Below, piece by piece: positions 18,785 to 27,760 of a stretch of DNA of 64,000 bases. Position 1 is the stretch's first letter. The number at the start of each line of letters is the position of its first letter. The stretch is from Streptomyces noursei (GTDB lineage Bacteria > Actinomycetota > Actinomycetes > Streptomycetales > Streptomycetaceae): the NCBI RefSeq assembly GCF_016917755.1, contig NZ_CP070326.1:3162001-3226000 (forward strand), written 5' to 3'. Position numbers and translations under genes: made by a program. The notes below the pieces were generated by a model, which worked only from the letters and a program-made list of their open reading frames with translations, did not search any database and had not been told where the DNA came from.

Positions 18785-19990
18785 TCAGTCGCTCGGCGCG
18801 GTCCGCGGCCACAGTCCCGGGTCCGGGGTGAAGCGGATCTCCAGGGCGCCGTCGCGCAGAGCCGCGCCGGAGACGGTGCAGCGGCGCAGCGCCGAGGGCA
18901 GCGTCCGGATCCGGCGGAAGCGGCCGACGGTCACCACGATCTCGTCACCGCGGCGCACCAGGCCGAGGCCGTCCCGCTCGGCGCCCGGCAGCGGCACCCG
19001 CCAGACGAGGATGCCCTCGATCGCCAGCCGGTCCTCGACGGTCCAGGGGTCGGCGGCCGGCGGCGGAGGGGGCACGGCGCCGGTCGGCCCGTCGATCAAC
19101 TCGTCGAGCTCCGCCACGCCCTGGGGGTCGCGGCCCAGGTGGGGCACCTCGTGGACGGGGACGTCGGGGAACTCCTCGCGCAGCGCCTTCAGGGCGGTCT
19201 GCTGGCTGCCGGAGAGGCCGGCGAGGAAGGGGTCGGCGGAGCCGGTGGGCAGCAGCCGGTTGACCAGGACGCCGTCGGTGCGGCGGCCGTGCAGCGCGAG
19301 GCCGGCGCGGAGCGTGCGCAGGGTGGCGTTGGCGACCGGGCCGGCGTCGGTGACCAGCCGCACGGAGGTGCCGGGGGCGTCCACCACCCGCTGGACGGCG
19401 GCGAGTTCGCTCTCCCAGCGCTCGGCGGCCTCGTACAGCTTCTGGGCCGGCATGGGGACGCCGGCGAGCTGGGCGAGGACCGGGCGCAGCGCGCGGGCCG
19501 CCTGGCGTTCGGGCGGCAGCAGGCGGCGGAGGTAGCGGCGGACCTGCGCGGGCAGCGCCAGCAGCCGGATCGTTTCGGCCGCCGGCGGCATGTCGACGAC
19601 CAGCAGGTCCCAGGCGTCCGAGGCGTGCTCGGCGCGCAGAGCGTGCAGCAGCGCGAAGGACTCGGAGCCGGGGAGCTCGGTGAGCTCGTCCTCGTCGAGC
19701 GGGGCCGCACCGAGCAGGTCGAGGGCGGCGCCGGCGCGCTCCTGGAAGGCGAGGAACTCCTGGCGGAACCGGTCCGCGGGGTCGATCCGGCGGGCGTACA
19801 GGCCGGGGGCCGAGGCTATCGGCGCGGGTTCGGCGACGCCGGGGCGGGTGCCGAGGACCGCCTCCGGGGCGCTGCTCTGGGTGGTGAGCAGAAGGGTCCG
19901 CGCGCCCTGTCGGGCACCGGCCAGGGCGGTCGCGGCGGCGAGCGTGGTGCGGCCCGCGCCGCCGGGGCCGGTGACGAGGACGGTCCGCAC
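18785..19990 (-). CDS. ArsA-like / MinD-type ATPase with atypical Walker A
   Basis: A 401-residue P-loop ATPase of the ArsA/GET3 group. The Walker A reads GPGGAGRTTLA; the normal second lysine (GGxGKT) is arginine here. Later signatures are the Walker B-like LLVVDMPPAAETIRLLALP and the switch-like VLVNRLLPTGSADPFL. The C-terminal 90 residues form a small beta-rich domain (LVWRVPLPG, IVVTVGRFRRIRTLPSAL) like the alpha-crystallin-type C-terminus seen in many actinobacterial ArsA-like proteins. No arsenic gene is nearby, so arsenite export is unlikely. The GTG start is 2 bases after the stop of the SRPBCC gene, so the two form an operon and may act together on a membrane or lipid cargo; this is inference. 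Confidence 0.82.
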   Translation of the reverse strand: MRTVLVTGPGGAGRTTLAAATALAGARQGARTLLLTTQSSAPEAVLGTRPGVAEPAPIASAPGLYARRIDPADRFRQEFLAFQERAGAALDLLGAAPLDEDELTELPGSESFALLHALRAEHASDAWDLLVVDMPPAAETIRLLALPAQVRRYLRRLLPPERQAARALRPVLAQLAGVPMPAQKLYEAAERWESELAAVQRVVDAPGTSVRLVTDAGPVANATLRTLRAGLALHGRRTDGVLVNRLLPTGSADPFLAGLSGSQQTALKALREEFPDVPVHEVPHLGRDPQGVAELDELIDGPTGAVPPPPPAADPWTVEDRLAIEGILVWRVPLPGAERDGLGLVRRGDEIVVTVGRFRRIRTLPSALRRCTVSGAALRDGALEIRFTPDPGLWPRTAPSD

Positions 19991-19992
19991 GC

Positions 19993-20481
19993 TCAGTGCT
20001 TCTCGGCCTCGTCGGCGGCGGTCGCGGCACCGGAAGCCGCGGAGCCGCTCTCGACCCGCTTCTTCAGTCCGGCCAGCGCCCGGTCGATGATGACCTTCTC
20101 GGCCTTGCGCTTGATCATCCCGAGCATCGGGATCTTGACGTCGACGGTGAGCTGGTAGGTGACCTCGGTGCGGGTGCCGCCCTCCAGGGCGGTGAGCCGG
20201 TAGGAGCCGTCGAGGACCCGCAGCATCTGCGACTTGACGAGCGACCAGCTGACCTCGTTCTCCCCGGTCCAGGCGTAGGCGAGGGTGTGGTCGTCCTTGA
20301 TCGCGCCGGCGTCCAGGACCAGGCGCACCTTCTCCGCGCGGCCCCGGTCGTCGGTGGCCAGGATCTCGGCCTCCTTGACCTCCCCGGTCCACTCCGGGTA
20401 GCGGTCGAAGTCGGCGATCACTCCCATCACCTCGGCCGGTGCCGCCTCGATCGTGATGTTCGAGCTGGTGTGTTCGGCCAT
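19993..20481 (-). CDS. SRPBCC (START-like) ligand-binding protein
   Basis: A 162-residue protein with the polyketide cyclase/dehydrase and lipid-transport fold. The N-terminal SSNITIEAAPAEVMGVIADF and YPEWTGEVKEAEIL are typical of the family, as is the long C-terminal helix. This fold binds hydrophobic ligands in a cavity, but no catalytic residues can be assigned. The last 15 residues are a charged Ala/Glu tail. It is the first gene of a two-gene unit with the ArsA-like ATPase. The family occurs widely in actinobacteria, often beside AMP-ligases or ATPases, with unknown ligands. Confidence 0.87.
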   Translation of the reverse strand: MAEHTSSNITIEAAPAEVMGVIADFDRYPEWTGEVKEAEILATDDRGRAEKVRLVLDAGAIKDDHTLAYAWTGENEVSWSLVKSQMLRVLDGSYRLTALEGGTRTEVTYQLTVDVKIPMLGMIKRKAEKVIIDRALAGLKKRVESGSAASGAATAADEAEKH

Positions 20482-20526
20482 CGCCCTGACTCCTCCATGC
20501 CGATTCGTGCCGGTCCGTCGACTTTT

Positions 20527-20561
20527 CCCCGAGCTCCCGGCTCCGCCCCCGAGCTCCCGGC
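20527..20561. repeat. Short direct repeat upstream of SRPBCC gene
   Basis: CCCCGAGCTCCCGGC occurs at 20527-20541 and again at 20547-20561. The 20-base period lies in the 257-base spacer before the metallophosphoesterase gene. The rest of the spacer is GC-rich with no clear promoter. Confidence 0.5.
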
Positions 20562-20738
20562 CGCTCCCCCCGGCTTCGACTGCGCGCGAGCAGGGGGCCG
20601 GTGAGCCGAGGGACCCCCAGTGAGCCGGGGAGACCCCGTTACGCGGTGTCTCTGCTGCTGAAGGCTACCGCGCGGCGGAACCCGGACCGACACCAGCGGG
20701 CCGGTCGCCGCGGCCCGGCCGCGCCGCCGCCGTCGGCC

Positions 20739-21515
20739 TCACCACTCCAGCACGTAGGGCCGGCCGGTCGCGTTGAAGTGCCCGACATTGACGCATTCCG
20801 TACCGCCGATCCGGACCCGGTGGACGAGCGGCTGGTGGACGTGACCGAACAGGGCGTAGCGCGGCCGGGTGGTGCGGATGGCGTGCAACAGGGCCGCGCT
20901 GCCGCGTTCGAAGCGGCGGGCGACGGTGTCGTAGCAGAGCTCGGGGACGTCCGGCGGGATGTGGCTGCACAACACGTCCACGTCGCCGATCGCCTCGACC
21001 TTGGCGACGTACTCCTCGTCGCTGATCTCGTACGGCGTCCTCATCGGCGAGGTCAGGCCGCCGCCGACGAAGCCGAAGACCCGGCCGCCGATCTCCACGC
21101 GCTCCCCGTCGAGGACGGTGGTGCCGGGCCCGGCGTACTCGGACCACAGACGCGGTATGTCGACGTTGCCGTAGGTGGCGTAGGTGGGGGTGGGGAACGC
21201 GGCGAAGAGGTCGGCGTACTGGCGGCGGACGGCGGCCTCGATGACCGCCTCCCGGCCGGCGCCGCTGCGGTCCAGCTCGGCCCAGAGCCGGCGGCCGAGC
21301 TCCCGGGCCTCGTCGAAGCGGCGGGCGGTGCGCAGTTCGACCAGGGCGTCGGCGTTGGCGACGCCGAAGAGGTCGGGGAAGATCCCGCGCGAGTGGTCCG
21401 CGTAATCGAGGAAGAGGACCAGGTCGCCGAGGCAGACCAGGGCGTCGGCCCCGTCCCCGGCCGCCGCCAGGTCCCGGCTGTTCCCATGGACGTCACTGAC
21501 CACATGCACGCGCAT
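20739..21515 (-). CDS. Calcineurin-like metallophosphoesterase
   Basis: A 258-residue phosphoesterase with all metal-site motifs: VVSDVHGN (DxH), LVCLGDLVLF (GD), YATYGNVD (GNxD instead of GNHD), CSHIPPD (H) and FGHVHQP (GHxH). The His of GNHD, which protonates the leaving group in many members, is replaced by Val, a change also seen in other small phosphodiesterases. The substrate, whether a phosphomonoester, cyclic nucleotide or nucleic acid end, cannot be inferred. ATG 21515 begins directly with the MRVHVVSDVHG motif. It is a single gene divergent from fadD. Confidence 0.88.
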   Translation of the reverse strand: MRVHVVSDVHGNSRDLAAAGDGADALVCLGDLVLFLDYADHSRGIFPDLFGVANADALVELRTARRFDEARELGRRLWAELDRSGAGREAVIEAAVRRQYADLFAAFPTPTYATYGNVDIPRLWSEYAGPGTTVLDGERVEIGGRVFGFVGGGLTSPMRTPYEISDEEYVAKVEAIGDVDVLCSHIPPDVPELCYDTVARRFERGSAALLHAIRTTRPRYALFGHVHQPLVHRVRIGGTECVNVGHFNATGRPYVLEW

Positions 21516-21596
21516 GGGGTCACCCTAGATCGCCGGGCGGCGGGGGGAAGGCGGAGGGCGGGCCCTTGGTTACTTTCGGGTCACCACGGGGCTGGT

Positions 21597-21602
21597 CTAG
21601 TC
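21597..21602 (+). promoter_or_regulatory. Putative -10 for acyl-CoA ligase gene
   Basis: TAGTCT fits TANNNT in the 271-base spacer between the divergent phosphoesterase and acyl-CoA ligase genes. It would give a 5' leader of about 180 bases for the ligase. No strong -35 is visible. The sequence GGTTACTTTCGGGTCACC lies just upstream. Confidence 0.3.
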
Positions 21603-21786
21603 TGCGCGGTGCAGTCCCCATGGCGTGTCCCCAGCATGTGACGCATCGAACATCTGGCCGTAACCCCCTATCCCAAAAGCAATACCGATGGGTAACGTCC
21701 GGGCCGTCCAATCCCCCGCATGATCATGGACCGCAGCCGGTGCGCACACAGCGTCGTGGCGCCGGCGCTTTCGAGGAGCAGCAGTC

Positions 21787-23583
21787 TTGCGCGAGTTCAG
21801 CCTTCCGGCCCTGTACGAGGTCCCCGCGGACGGCAATCTGACGGACCTGATCCGCCGCAACGCCGCACAGTACCCGGATGTCGCGGTCCTGGGACGCAAG
21901 GTGGACGGCACCTGGCAGGACGTCACCGCCGCCACCTTCCTCGCCGAGGTCCGGGCCGCCGCCAAGGGGCTGATGGCCGCCGGGATCCGGCCGGGCGACC
22001 GGGTCGGGCTGATGTCGCGCACCCGTTACGAGTGGACGCTGCTGGACTTCGCGATCTGGAGCGCCGGCGCCATCACCGTCCCCGTCTACGAGACCAGCTC
22101 CGCCGAGCAGATCCAGTGGATCCTCGGCGACTCCGGCGCGGTGGCCATCGTGGTGGAGACCCCCGATCACGAGGCGACGGTCGAAGCGGTCCGCGACCGA
22201 CTGCCGGACCTGGCGCACATCTGGCAGATCGAACGGGACGCCGTCGCCCGGCTGCGGGCGGCCGGTGACGGCATCACCGACGAGGAGGTCGACGAGCGCA
22301 GCGGGCTGGCCGACGCGGACTCCCCCGCCACCATCGTCTACACCTCCGGCACCACCGGCCGTCCCAAGGGGTGCGTGCTCAGCCACCGCAGCTTCTTCGC
22401 CGAGTGCGGCAACGTCGTCGAACGGCTCAAACCGCTCTTCCGCACCGGCGACTCCTCGGTCCTGCTCTTCCTGCCCGTCGCGCACGTCTTCGGCCGGCTG
22501 GTGGAGGTCGCCTCGGTCATGGCGCCCATCAAGCTGGGCCACGCGCCGGACATCAAGAACCTCACCGACGACCTGGCCTCCTTCCGGCCGACGATGATCC
22601 TGGGCGTCCCCCGGGTCTTCGAGAAGGTCTACAACTCCGCGCGGGCCAAGGCGCAGGCCGACGGCAAGGGCAAGATCTTCGACAAGGCGGCGGAGACCGC
22701 GATCGCCTACAGCCGGGCGCTGGACACCCCCGGCGGCCCGTCCTTCGGGCTGAAGCTCAAGTACAAGGTCTTCGACCGCCTGGTCTACGGCAAGCTGCGG
22801 GCGGTGCTCGGCGGCCGGGCCGGCCACGCCATCTCCGGCGGCGCCCCGCTCGGCGAGCGGCTGGGCCACTTCTACCGCGGCATCGGCTTCACCGTCCTGG
22901 AGGGCTACGGCCTGACGGAGTCCTGCGCGGCCACCGCGTTCAACCCCTGGGACCGGCAGAAGATCGGCACGGTCGGGCAGCCGCTGCCCGGCTCGGTGGT
23001 CCGGATCGCCGACGACGGCGAGGTGCTGCTGCACGGCGAGCACCTCTTCAGCGAGTACTGGAACAACCCGACGGCCACCGCCGAGGCGCTGTCCGACGGC
23101 TGGTTCCACACCGGCGACCTCGGCACCCTCGACGAGGACGGCTACCTCGCCATCACCGGCCGCAAGAAGGAGATACTCGTCACCGCCGGCGGCAAGAACG
23201 TCGCGCCGGCCGTCATCGAGGACCGGATCCGCGCCCACGCGCTGATCGCCGAGTGCATGGTGGTCGGCGACGGCCGCCCGTTCATCGGCGCGCTGATCAC
23301 CCTCGACGAGGAGTTCCTGCCCCGCTGGGCCGAGGAGCACGGCCACCCGGCCGACGTGACGCCCGCCCGGCTCGCCGAGGACCCCGAGCTGCTGGCCGCC
23401 GTGCAGCGTGCGGTCGACGACGGCAACGCGGCGGTCTCCAAGGCCGAGTCGGTCCGCAAGTTCCGCATCCTGCCGGCTCAGTTCACCGAGGAGTCGGGGC
23501 ATGTGACACCGTCGCTGAAGCTGAAGCGGAACGTCGTCGCGAAGGACTTCGCGGAGGAGATCGAGGCGCTCTACCGCGGGTAG
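21787..23583 (+). CDS. Long-chain fatty acid-CoA ligase (AMP-forming)
   Basis: A 598-residue AMP-binding synthetase close to the mycobacterial FadD15 type. The ATP-binding P-loop is TIVYTSGTTGRPKGC, followed by EGYGLTESCAATAFNPW, the hinge TGDLGTLDEDGYLAITGRKK, and the C-terminal lysine segment TPSLKLKRN. It activates a fatty acid to acyl-CoA through an acyl-adenylate. Start is TTG 21787: GAGGAG lies 8 bases upstream and the homologous REFSLP sequence begins there. It is probably a housekeeping enzyme of fatty-acid uptake or lipid turnover. A bidirectional terminator follows. Confidence 0.93.
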   Translation: MREFSLPALYEVPADGNLTDLIRRNAAQYPDVAVLGRKVDGTWQDVTAATFLAEVRAAAKGLMAAGIRPGDRVGLMSRTRYEWTLLDFAIWSAGAITVPVYETSSAEQIQWILGDSGAVAIVVETPDHEATVEAVRDRLPDLAHIWQIERDAVARLRAAGDGITDEEVDERSGLADADSPATIVYTSGTTGRPKGCVLSHRSFFAECGNVVERLKPLFRTGDSSVLLFLPVAHVFGRLVEVASVMAPIKLGHAPDIKNLTDDLASFRPTMILGVPRVFEKVYNSARAKAQADGKGKIFDKAAETAIAYSRALDTPGGPSFGLKLKYKVFDRLVYGKLRAVLGGRAGHAISGGAPLGERLGHFYRGIGFTVLEGYGLTESCAATAFNPWDRQKIGTVGQPLPGSVVRIADDGEVLLHGEHLFSEYWNNPTATAEALSDGWFHTGDLGTLDEDGYLAITGRKKEILVTAGGKNVAPAVIEDRIRAHALIAECMVVGDGRPFIGALITLDEEFLPRWAEEHGHPADVTPARLAEDPELLAAVQRAVDDGNAAVSKAESVRKFRILPAQFTEESGHVTPSLKLKRNVVAKDFAEEIEALYRG

Positions 23584-23666
23584 GGTCCGTCCCACCCTGA
23601 CCCATCGGACAGCCCCTGGCCCGCGGATACCTCCCGCACGGGGCTGCCCGGCCCCGCACCGCCGAA

Positions 23667-23699
23667 TCCGCCGTCGTGGTCACGCACCACGGCGGCGGA
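23667..23699. terminator. Bidirectional terminator between fadD-like gene and glycosyltransferase
   Basis: A 14-bp stem TCCGCCGTCGTGGT / ACCACGGCGGCGGA with one G.T wobble and a 5-nt loop, in the convergent gap 23584-23721. A second smaller hairpin, CGGGGC / GCCCCG, lies at 23639-23656. Confidence 0.65.
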
Positions 23700-23721
23700 C
23701 GCGCGTGTCCAGGCCCTGGAC

Positions 23722-24864
23722 CTAGAGCAGCTCCCGGAGCCGCTCGGCCAGCAGGTCCCAGCGCCACTTCTCCTCCACCCAGGCGCGGCCCCGGGCACCC
23801 ATGGTGCGGCGCAGCCCGGGGTCCCGGAGGAGGGTGACGAGGCGTTCGGCGACGGCCTCCGGGGAGCCGCCGGGGACCACCCAGCCGGTCTCGCCGTCCA
23901 GCACCGCGTCGGGCGCCCCGCCGGAGTCGCCCGCGACGACCGGGAGCCCGGTGGCGGACGCCTCCAGGTAGACGATGCCCAGGCCCTCGACGTCCAGCCC
24001 GCCGCGGCGGGTGCGGCAGGGCATCGCGAAGACGTCGCCCGCGCCGTAGTGGGCGGGCAGCTCCGCCCACGGGACGGCCCCGGTGAAGCGGACCGCGTCG
24101 GCCACGCCCTTCTCCAGGGCCAGCGCCTGCAGCTGCTCCTCGTAGGGGCCGCCGCCGACGATCAGCAGCACCGCGTCCGGCACCGCGGCACGGATCGCGG
24201 GCATCGCCTCGATCAGGGTGTCCTGCCCCTTGCGCGGGACGAGTCGGGAGACGCAGACCACCACCGGCCGGTCGGCGAGCCCGAGCCGGGCCCGGACCTC
24301 GGCGCCGCCCGAGTCCGGGTGGAAGGTCTTCTCGTCGACGCCGGGCGGCAGCTGGACCATGCGGGCGGCGGCGGCCGGGGTGAGCGCGGCGGCGATCCGC
24401 GAGCGGGTGTACTCGCCGAGGTGGGTGAGGGTGTCGGTGCCCTCGCCGATCCGGCGCAACAGCTGCCGGGCGGCGGGCAGCTGGGCCCAGCCGGCCTCGT
24501 GGCCGTGGGTGGTCGCCACGATCCGGCGGGCGCCGGCCGCGCGGAGCGCCGGCGCCATCAGCCCCAGCGGCGCGGCGGCCCCGAACCACACCGAGGAGCA
24601 GCCGTGTTCGCGCAGCAGGGAGACCGCCCGCCGGGTCACCCGGGGCGTGGGCAGCAGCATCGTCGTGGCGTCCCGGACCACCCGGAAGGGCTGCTCGGCG
24701 TCGAAGGCCGCGGTGGCGGCCCGGCCCTCCTCGCTCCGCTTCCAGGTGGAGGCGTAGACGACGACCCGGTCGGGATCCAGCCGCAGCGCCATGCTGTGCA
24801 GGAATGCCTGGATTCCGCCCGGCCTGGGCGGGAAGTCGTTGGTGACGATGAGGGTCTTGTGCAC
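23722..24864 (-). CDS. GT4-family glycosyltransferase, PimB-like
   Basis: A 380-residue retaining glycosyltransferase with two Rossmann domains. The N-terminal block is TLIVTNDFPPRPGGIQAFL, which places the acceptor-site Gly-Gly. The C-terminal nucleotide-sugar site has CVSRLVPRKGQDTLIEAM, EGLGIVYLEASATGLPVVAG and the EX7E-type region. Length and motifs resemble mycobacterial PimB' (phosphatidylinositol mannosyltransferase), so transfer of mannose from GDP-mannose to a phosphatidylinositol lipid is the leading guess, though other hexose acceptors are possible. Start GTG 24864 precedes the conserved LIVTND motif by three residues. The divergent neighbour is a polytopic GT87 family enzyme, consistent with lipid-linked glycan synthesis. 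Confidence 0.88.
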   Translation of the reverse strand: MHKTLIVTNDFPPRPGGIQAFLHSMALRLDPDRVVVYASTWKRSEEGRAATAAFDAEQPFRVVRDATTMLLPTPRVTRRAVSLLREHGCSSVWFGAAAPLGLMAPALRAAGARRIVATTHGHEAGWAQLPAARQLLRRIGEGTDTLTHLGEYTRSRIAAALTPAAAARMVQLPPGVDEKTFHPDSGGAEVRARLGLADRPVVVCVSRLVPRKGQDTLIEAMPAIRAAVPDAVLLIVGGGPYEEQLQALALEKGVADAVRFTGAVPWAELPAHYGAGDVFAMPCRTRRGGLDVEGLGIVYLEASATGLPVVAGDSGGAPDAVLDGETGWVVPGGSPEAVAERLVTLLRDPGLRRTMGARGRAWVEEKWRWDLLAERLRELL

Positions 24865-25068
24865 GGTGGTCTCTCGGCGGTCGGCGGTCTCTCGGCGAGG
24901 GGCGTCTTGGGGCGACGGGGCGCGCGGCGTCCCGGACGGTCCGGGGCCGACAGTACCGGGTGGGCGGCCGGGCCCGGGTGGCGCGCCCCGCCACGCCCGC
25001 GCCCGGCCTGCCCGACCGTGCCCCGCCCGGCCCGGCATCATGCAGACAGGACGACCGACGGGGGAACG

Positions 25069-26358
25069 ATGACCGGCACCGGCAGCGGGACGGCGGCGGC
25101 CTGGACGGCCTGGGCGGCGACCCGGGTACTGCTCCTGCTGTGCGTCTTCCGTGTGCTGGTGCTGCCCGGGCCGGACGTCACCACCGACGTCTCGGAGATC
25201 TACCACGGCTGGTCCGAGGTCCTGCGGTCCGGAACCTTCCCCCTGGACGACGTCACCTGGCAGTACCCGCCGGCCGCCGCACTGCCGGTGCTCGCCCCCG
25301 GCCTGCTGCCGTTCCTGCCGTACACCACCGCGTTCACCGTGCTGGTGCTGGCCGTGGACGCGGCGGCGCTGGCGCTCTTCCTGCGCGTCGGACGCGCACC
25401 GGGGCACCGCCGGACCGGCGCCTGGGCGTGGATCGCCGGCGTCGCCCTGCTCGGACCGACCGCCTACGCCCGCTACGACCTGATGGTGGCGGCGGTGACA
25501 GCGGCGGCGCTGTTCGCGGCGGCCCGCCGGCCGCGCACCGCGGGCGCGCTGATCGCCCTCGGCGCCCTGCTCAAGGTCTGGCCGGTGCTGCTGCTGACCG
25601 GGGCGCCACTGCGCGGTCGCCGGGCCCGCGCCCTGTGGGGGAGCGCGGCGGGCTGGGCCGCCGCGCTGATGCTGGCCGCGGTCCTCGCGGCGCCGGGCGC
25701 GCTCTCCTTCCTCACCTTCCAGCGCGACCGCGGCACCGAGGTCGAGTCGCTCGGCGCGCTGGTCCTGCACCTCGCCCGGCACGCCGGCTGGCCCGGCGAG
25801 GTGCAACTCCACTACGGCTCGCTGGAGTTCCTCGGCCCCGGCGTGCCGCTCGTCAGCGCCCTCTCGCTGGCACTGACCGGGGCCGCGCTGGCCTGGCTGG
25901 TCCACTGGCGGCTGCGTGCCGGGCCGTTCGGGGCGCGCGCGGAGTGCGCGGAGCCCGCCCCCGCGACGCTGTGCGACGCCGCCTTCACCGCCGTCCTGCT
26001 GTTCACCACCACGAGCCGGGTGATCAGCCCGCAGTACCTGCTGTGGCTGGTCGGACTGGCCGCGGTCTGTCTGACCGTACGGGCGAGCCGGCAGGGCCCG
26101 CCGGCCGTGCTGGTGCTGCTGGCCGCCGGGGTGACCCAGCTGGAGTTCCCGGTCTCCTTCGCGGACGTGGTGGCGAGCGACGCCCGGGGCATCGCGCTGC
26201 TGGTGCTGCGCAACGGTCTGCTGGTGGCGGCGTGCCTGGTCACGTGCCGCCGGCTGCGCGCCCACACCGGCCTCGGCCGGGCCGCGGTGCCAGGTCCTGT
26301 CGCCCGCCCCTCGCTCAGCTCAGCTCGCGGCGCACATACGCGCGCCACATCGCGGTGA
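25069..26358 (+). CDS. GT87-type (DUF2029) polytopic mannosyltransferase
   Basis: A 429-residue membrane protein with about ten hydrophobic helices. The N-terminal loop after helix 1 has TTDVSEIYHGW, containing the acidic residue expected for GT-C polyprenyl-phosphomannose transferases. The helix-rich body and the SPQYLLWL motif near residue 325 are typical of DUF2029/GT87. It probably transfers mannose from a polyprenyl-phosphate donor to an extracytoplasmic glycan. ATG 25069 lies 204 bases from the divergent GT4 gene. The 3' end overlaps the convergent lipoprotein gene by 44 bases. Confidence 0.83.
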   Translation: MTGTGSGTAAAWTAWAATRVLLLLCVFRVLVLPGPDVTTDVSEIYHGWSEVLRSGTFPLDDVTWQYPPAAALPVLAPGLLPFLPYTTAFTVLVLAVDAAALALFLRVGRAPGHRRTGAWAWIAGVALLGPTAYARYDLMVAAVTAAALFAAARRPRTAGALIALGALLKVWPVLLLTGAPLRGRRARALWGSAAGWAAALMLAAVLAAPGALSFLTFQRDRGTEVESLGALVLHLARHAGWPGEVQLHYGSLEFLGPGVPLVSALSLALTGAALAWLVHWRLRAGPFGARAECAEPAPATLCDAAFTAVLLFTTTSRVISPQYLLWLVGLAAVCLTVRASRQGPPAVLVLLAAGVTQLEFPVSFADVVASDARGIALLVLRNGLLVAACLVTCRRLRAHTGLGRAAVPGPVARPSLSSARGAHTRATSR

Positions 26359-27709
26359 ACTCCGCCATTCCGACGCCGAGTTGCTCGCGCATCGCCTGCT
26401 CCACCAGGCCGCTGCGGCCGGTGCCAGGGGCGCCGGCGCCGCCCACCGCGGGGGTGGCCGAGGCGGCCGGTTTCGTCGGGGCGGCGGTCCGGGCCTCCAA
26501 CGGGGGCTTCGCCGGGCGGGCCGCCGCGGTGCGGAGCCCGCGCCGCCCGGTGTCCCGGTAGAAGGCGATCAGCCGGTCCTCGCCCCACTTCTCGGCGATC
26601 AGCCGGCAGGCCAACCAGCCGCCCTCGTACGCCTTGGCCAGCCGCTCCGCGCCGGCCCGGAAGCCGAAGTCGGCGTCGGCGGGCAGGCCCGCGGGCAGCC
26701 GCCCGGCCACGACCGCGCGGGAGAGCTCCGGCGCGGTGATGGTCGGCCTGCGGTGCACCTTCCGGTAGGCGACCCAGTCCGCGAACCCCTCGGAGAGCCA
26801 CAGCGGGGTGGCGGGCGTGGTGAGCGCGCGGGTCGCGACATGGGTGGTCTCGTGGGTGAGGACGACCGTGCGGCCCAGCTCGTTGAGCTCCTCGTACGCG
26901 TCCGGGTTGACGATCACCCGGTCCGCGGGGGCCACCGACGACGCGCCCGCCTCCCCGGTGGTGACCGCCGCGATCCCGGCGTACCCGGACGGATCGTCAC
27001 CGCCCATCAGCTGCGCCATCTTCTGGACCGAGTCCGGCGCCTCCACCACCACCTTCCGCGCCCACTCCCCCTTCCAGGCCGCGGAGACCGCGGGCACCGC
27101 CGCGTCCACCCGGTTCGCCAGGTCGCGCAGCCGCGCCGGGTCCGCGGCCCCGCCCAGGACCAGGCTGTACCGGCCGCGGACCACGCGGACCGGGCCCTGG
27201 TCCCACAGCTGTCGGGTGCCGCCCTTGCCGCCGGACGCGCCGTCGGAGTCGGAGCTGACCAACCACCGGCCGTCGCGCTCGGTGAGGGTGAGGTACTGGA
27301 CGCTGGTGACCGGCGCGGTGTCGAAGCCCTTGAGGCGGTAGCGCAGCCGCACCTGCGCGGCCAGCCGCCGGCCGCCGCCCATCGGGAGCGGAAAGGCGCC
27401 GGTGGACATCAGGTCGTAGCGCCAGTCGGCGAGCGGGACGGCGGCGAGGTGGTCGAAGACCGCGCGCTGGCTGCCGCGGAAGGCGGTGGCCCGGGGATCG
27501 ACGGAGGCCAGGAAGGCGGTGGCGTCGTGCCGGCGGACGGCAGCGGCGCGCGCGTCGAGCATCTGCTGGGCGCCGGGGTACTGGGCGGTAGGCCCCTCCG
27601 CGGGGGCGCAGCCGGTGAGCTGGACGAGCAGCGCCAGCAGCGGCACCGCGCAGCCGACCGCCCGTCCGGCCCGCCACGGCCGCCTGCGTCGCGCCCTCAG
27701 CTCCGCCAT
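26315..27709 (-). CDS. Lipoprotein with HExxH metallopeptidase signature
   Basis: A 464-residue exported protein. Residues 8-34 form a signal peptide ending in the lipobox LTGC (Cys34). The first 200 mature residues lack a recognised domain but resemble an NTF2-like fold (FLASVDPRATAF, YRLKGFD). A zinc-peptidase motif, VVLTHETTHVATRAL, gives HETTH (HExxH) and is followed 17 residues later by LSEGFADWVAY, the glutamate third ligand of gluzincins. It looks like a membrane-anchored zinc peptidase of the M1-related kind. The C-terminal 60 residues contain a low-complexity Pro/Ala linker. Substrate and partners are unknown; the next genes are cell-wall hydrolases. Confidence 0.75.
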   Translation of the reverse strand: MAELRARRRRPWRAGRAVGCAVPLLALLVQLTGCAPAEGPTAQYPGAQQMLDARAAAVRRHDATAFLASVDPRATAFRGSQRAVFDHLAAVPLADWRYDLMSTGAFPLPMGGGRRLAAQVRLRYRLKGFDTAPVTSVQYLTLTERDGRWLVSSDSDGASGGKGGTRQLWDQGPVRVVRGRYSLVLGGAADPARLRDLANRVDAAVPAVSAAWKGEWARKVVVEAPDSVQKMAQLMGGDDPSGYAGIAAVTTGEAGASSVAPADRVIVNPDAYEELNELGRTVVLTHETTHVATRALTTPATPLWLSEGFADWVAYRKVHRRPTITAPELSRAVVAGRLPAGLPADADFGFRAGAERLAKAYEGGWLACRLIAEKWGEDRLIAFYRDTGRRGLRTAAARPAKPPLEARTAAPTKPAASATPAVGGAGAPGTGRSGLVEQAMREQLGVGMAEFTAMWRAYVRRELS

Positions 27710-27760
27710 GCGGCCGATCGTAAGGGCGGCCCCGTCGGGGCAAAACCGCAGGGGCCCTGC

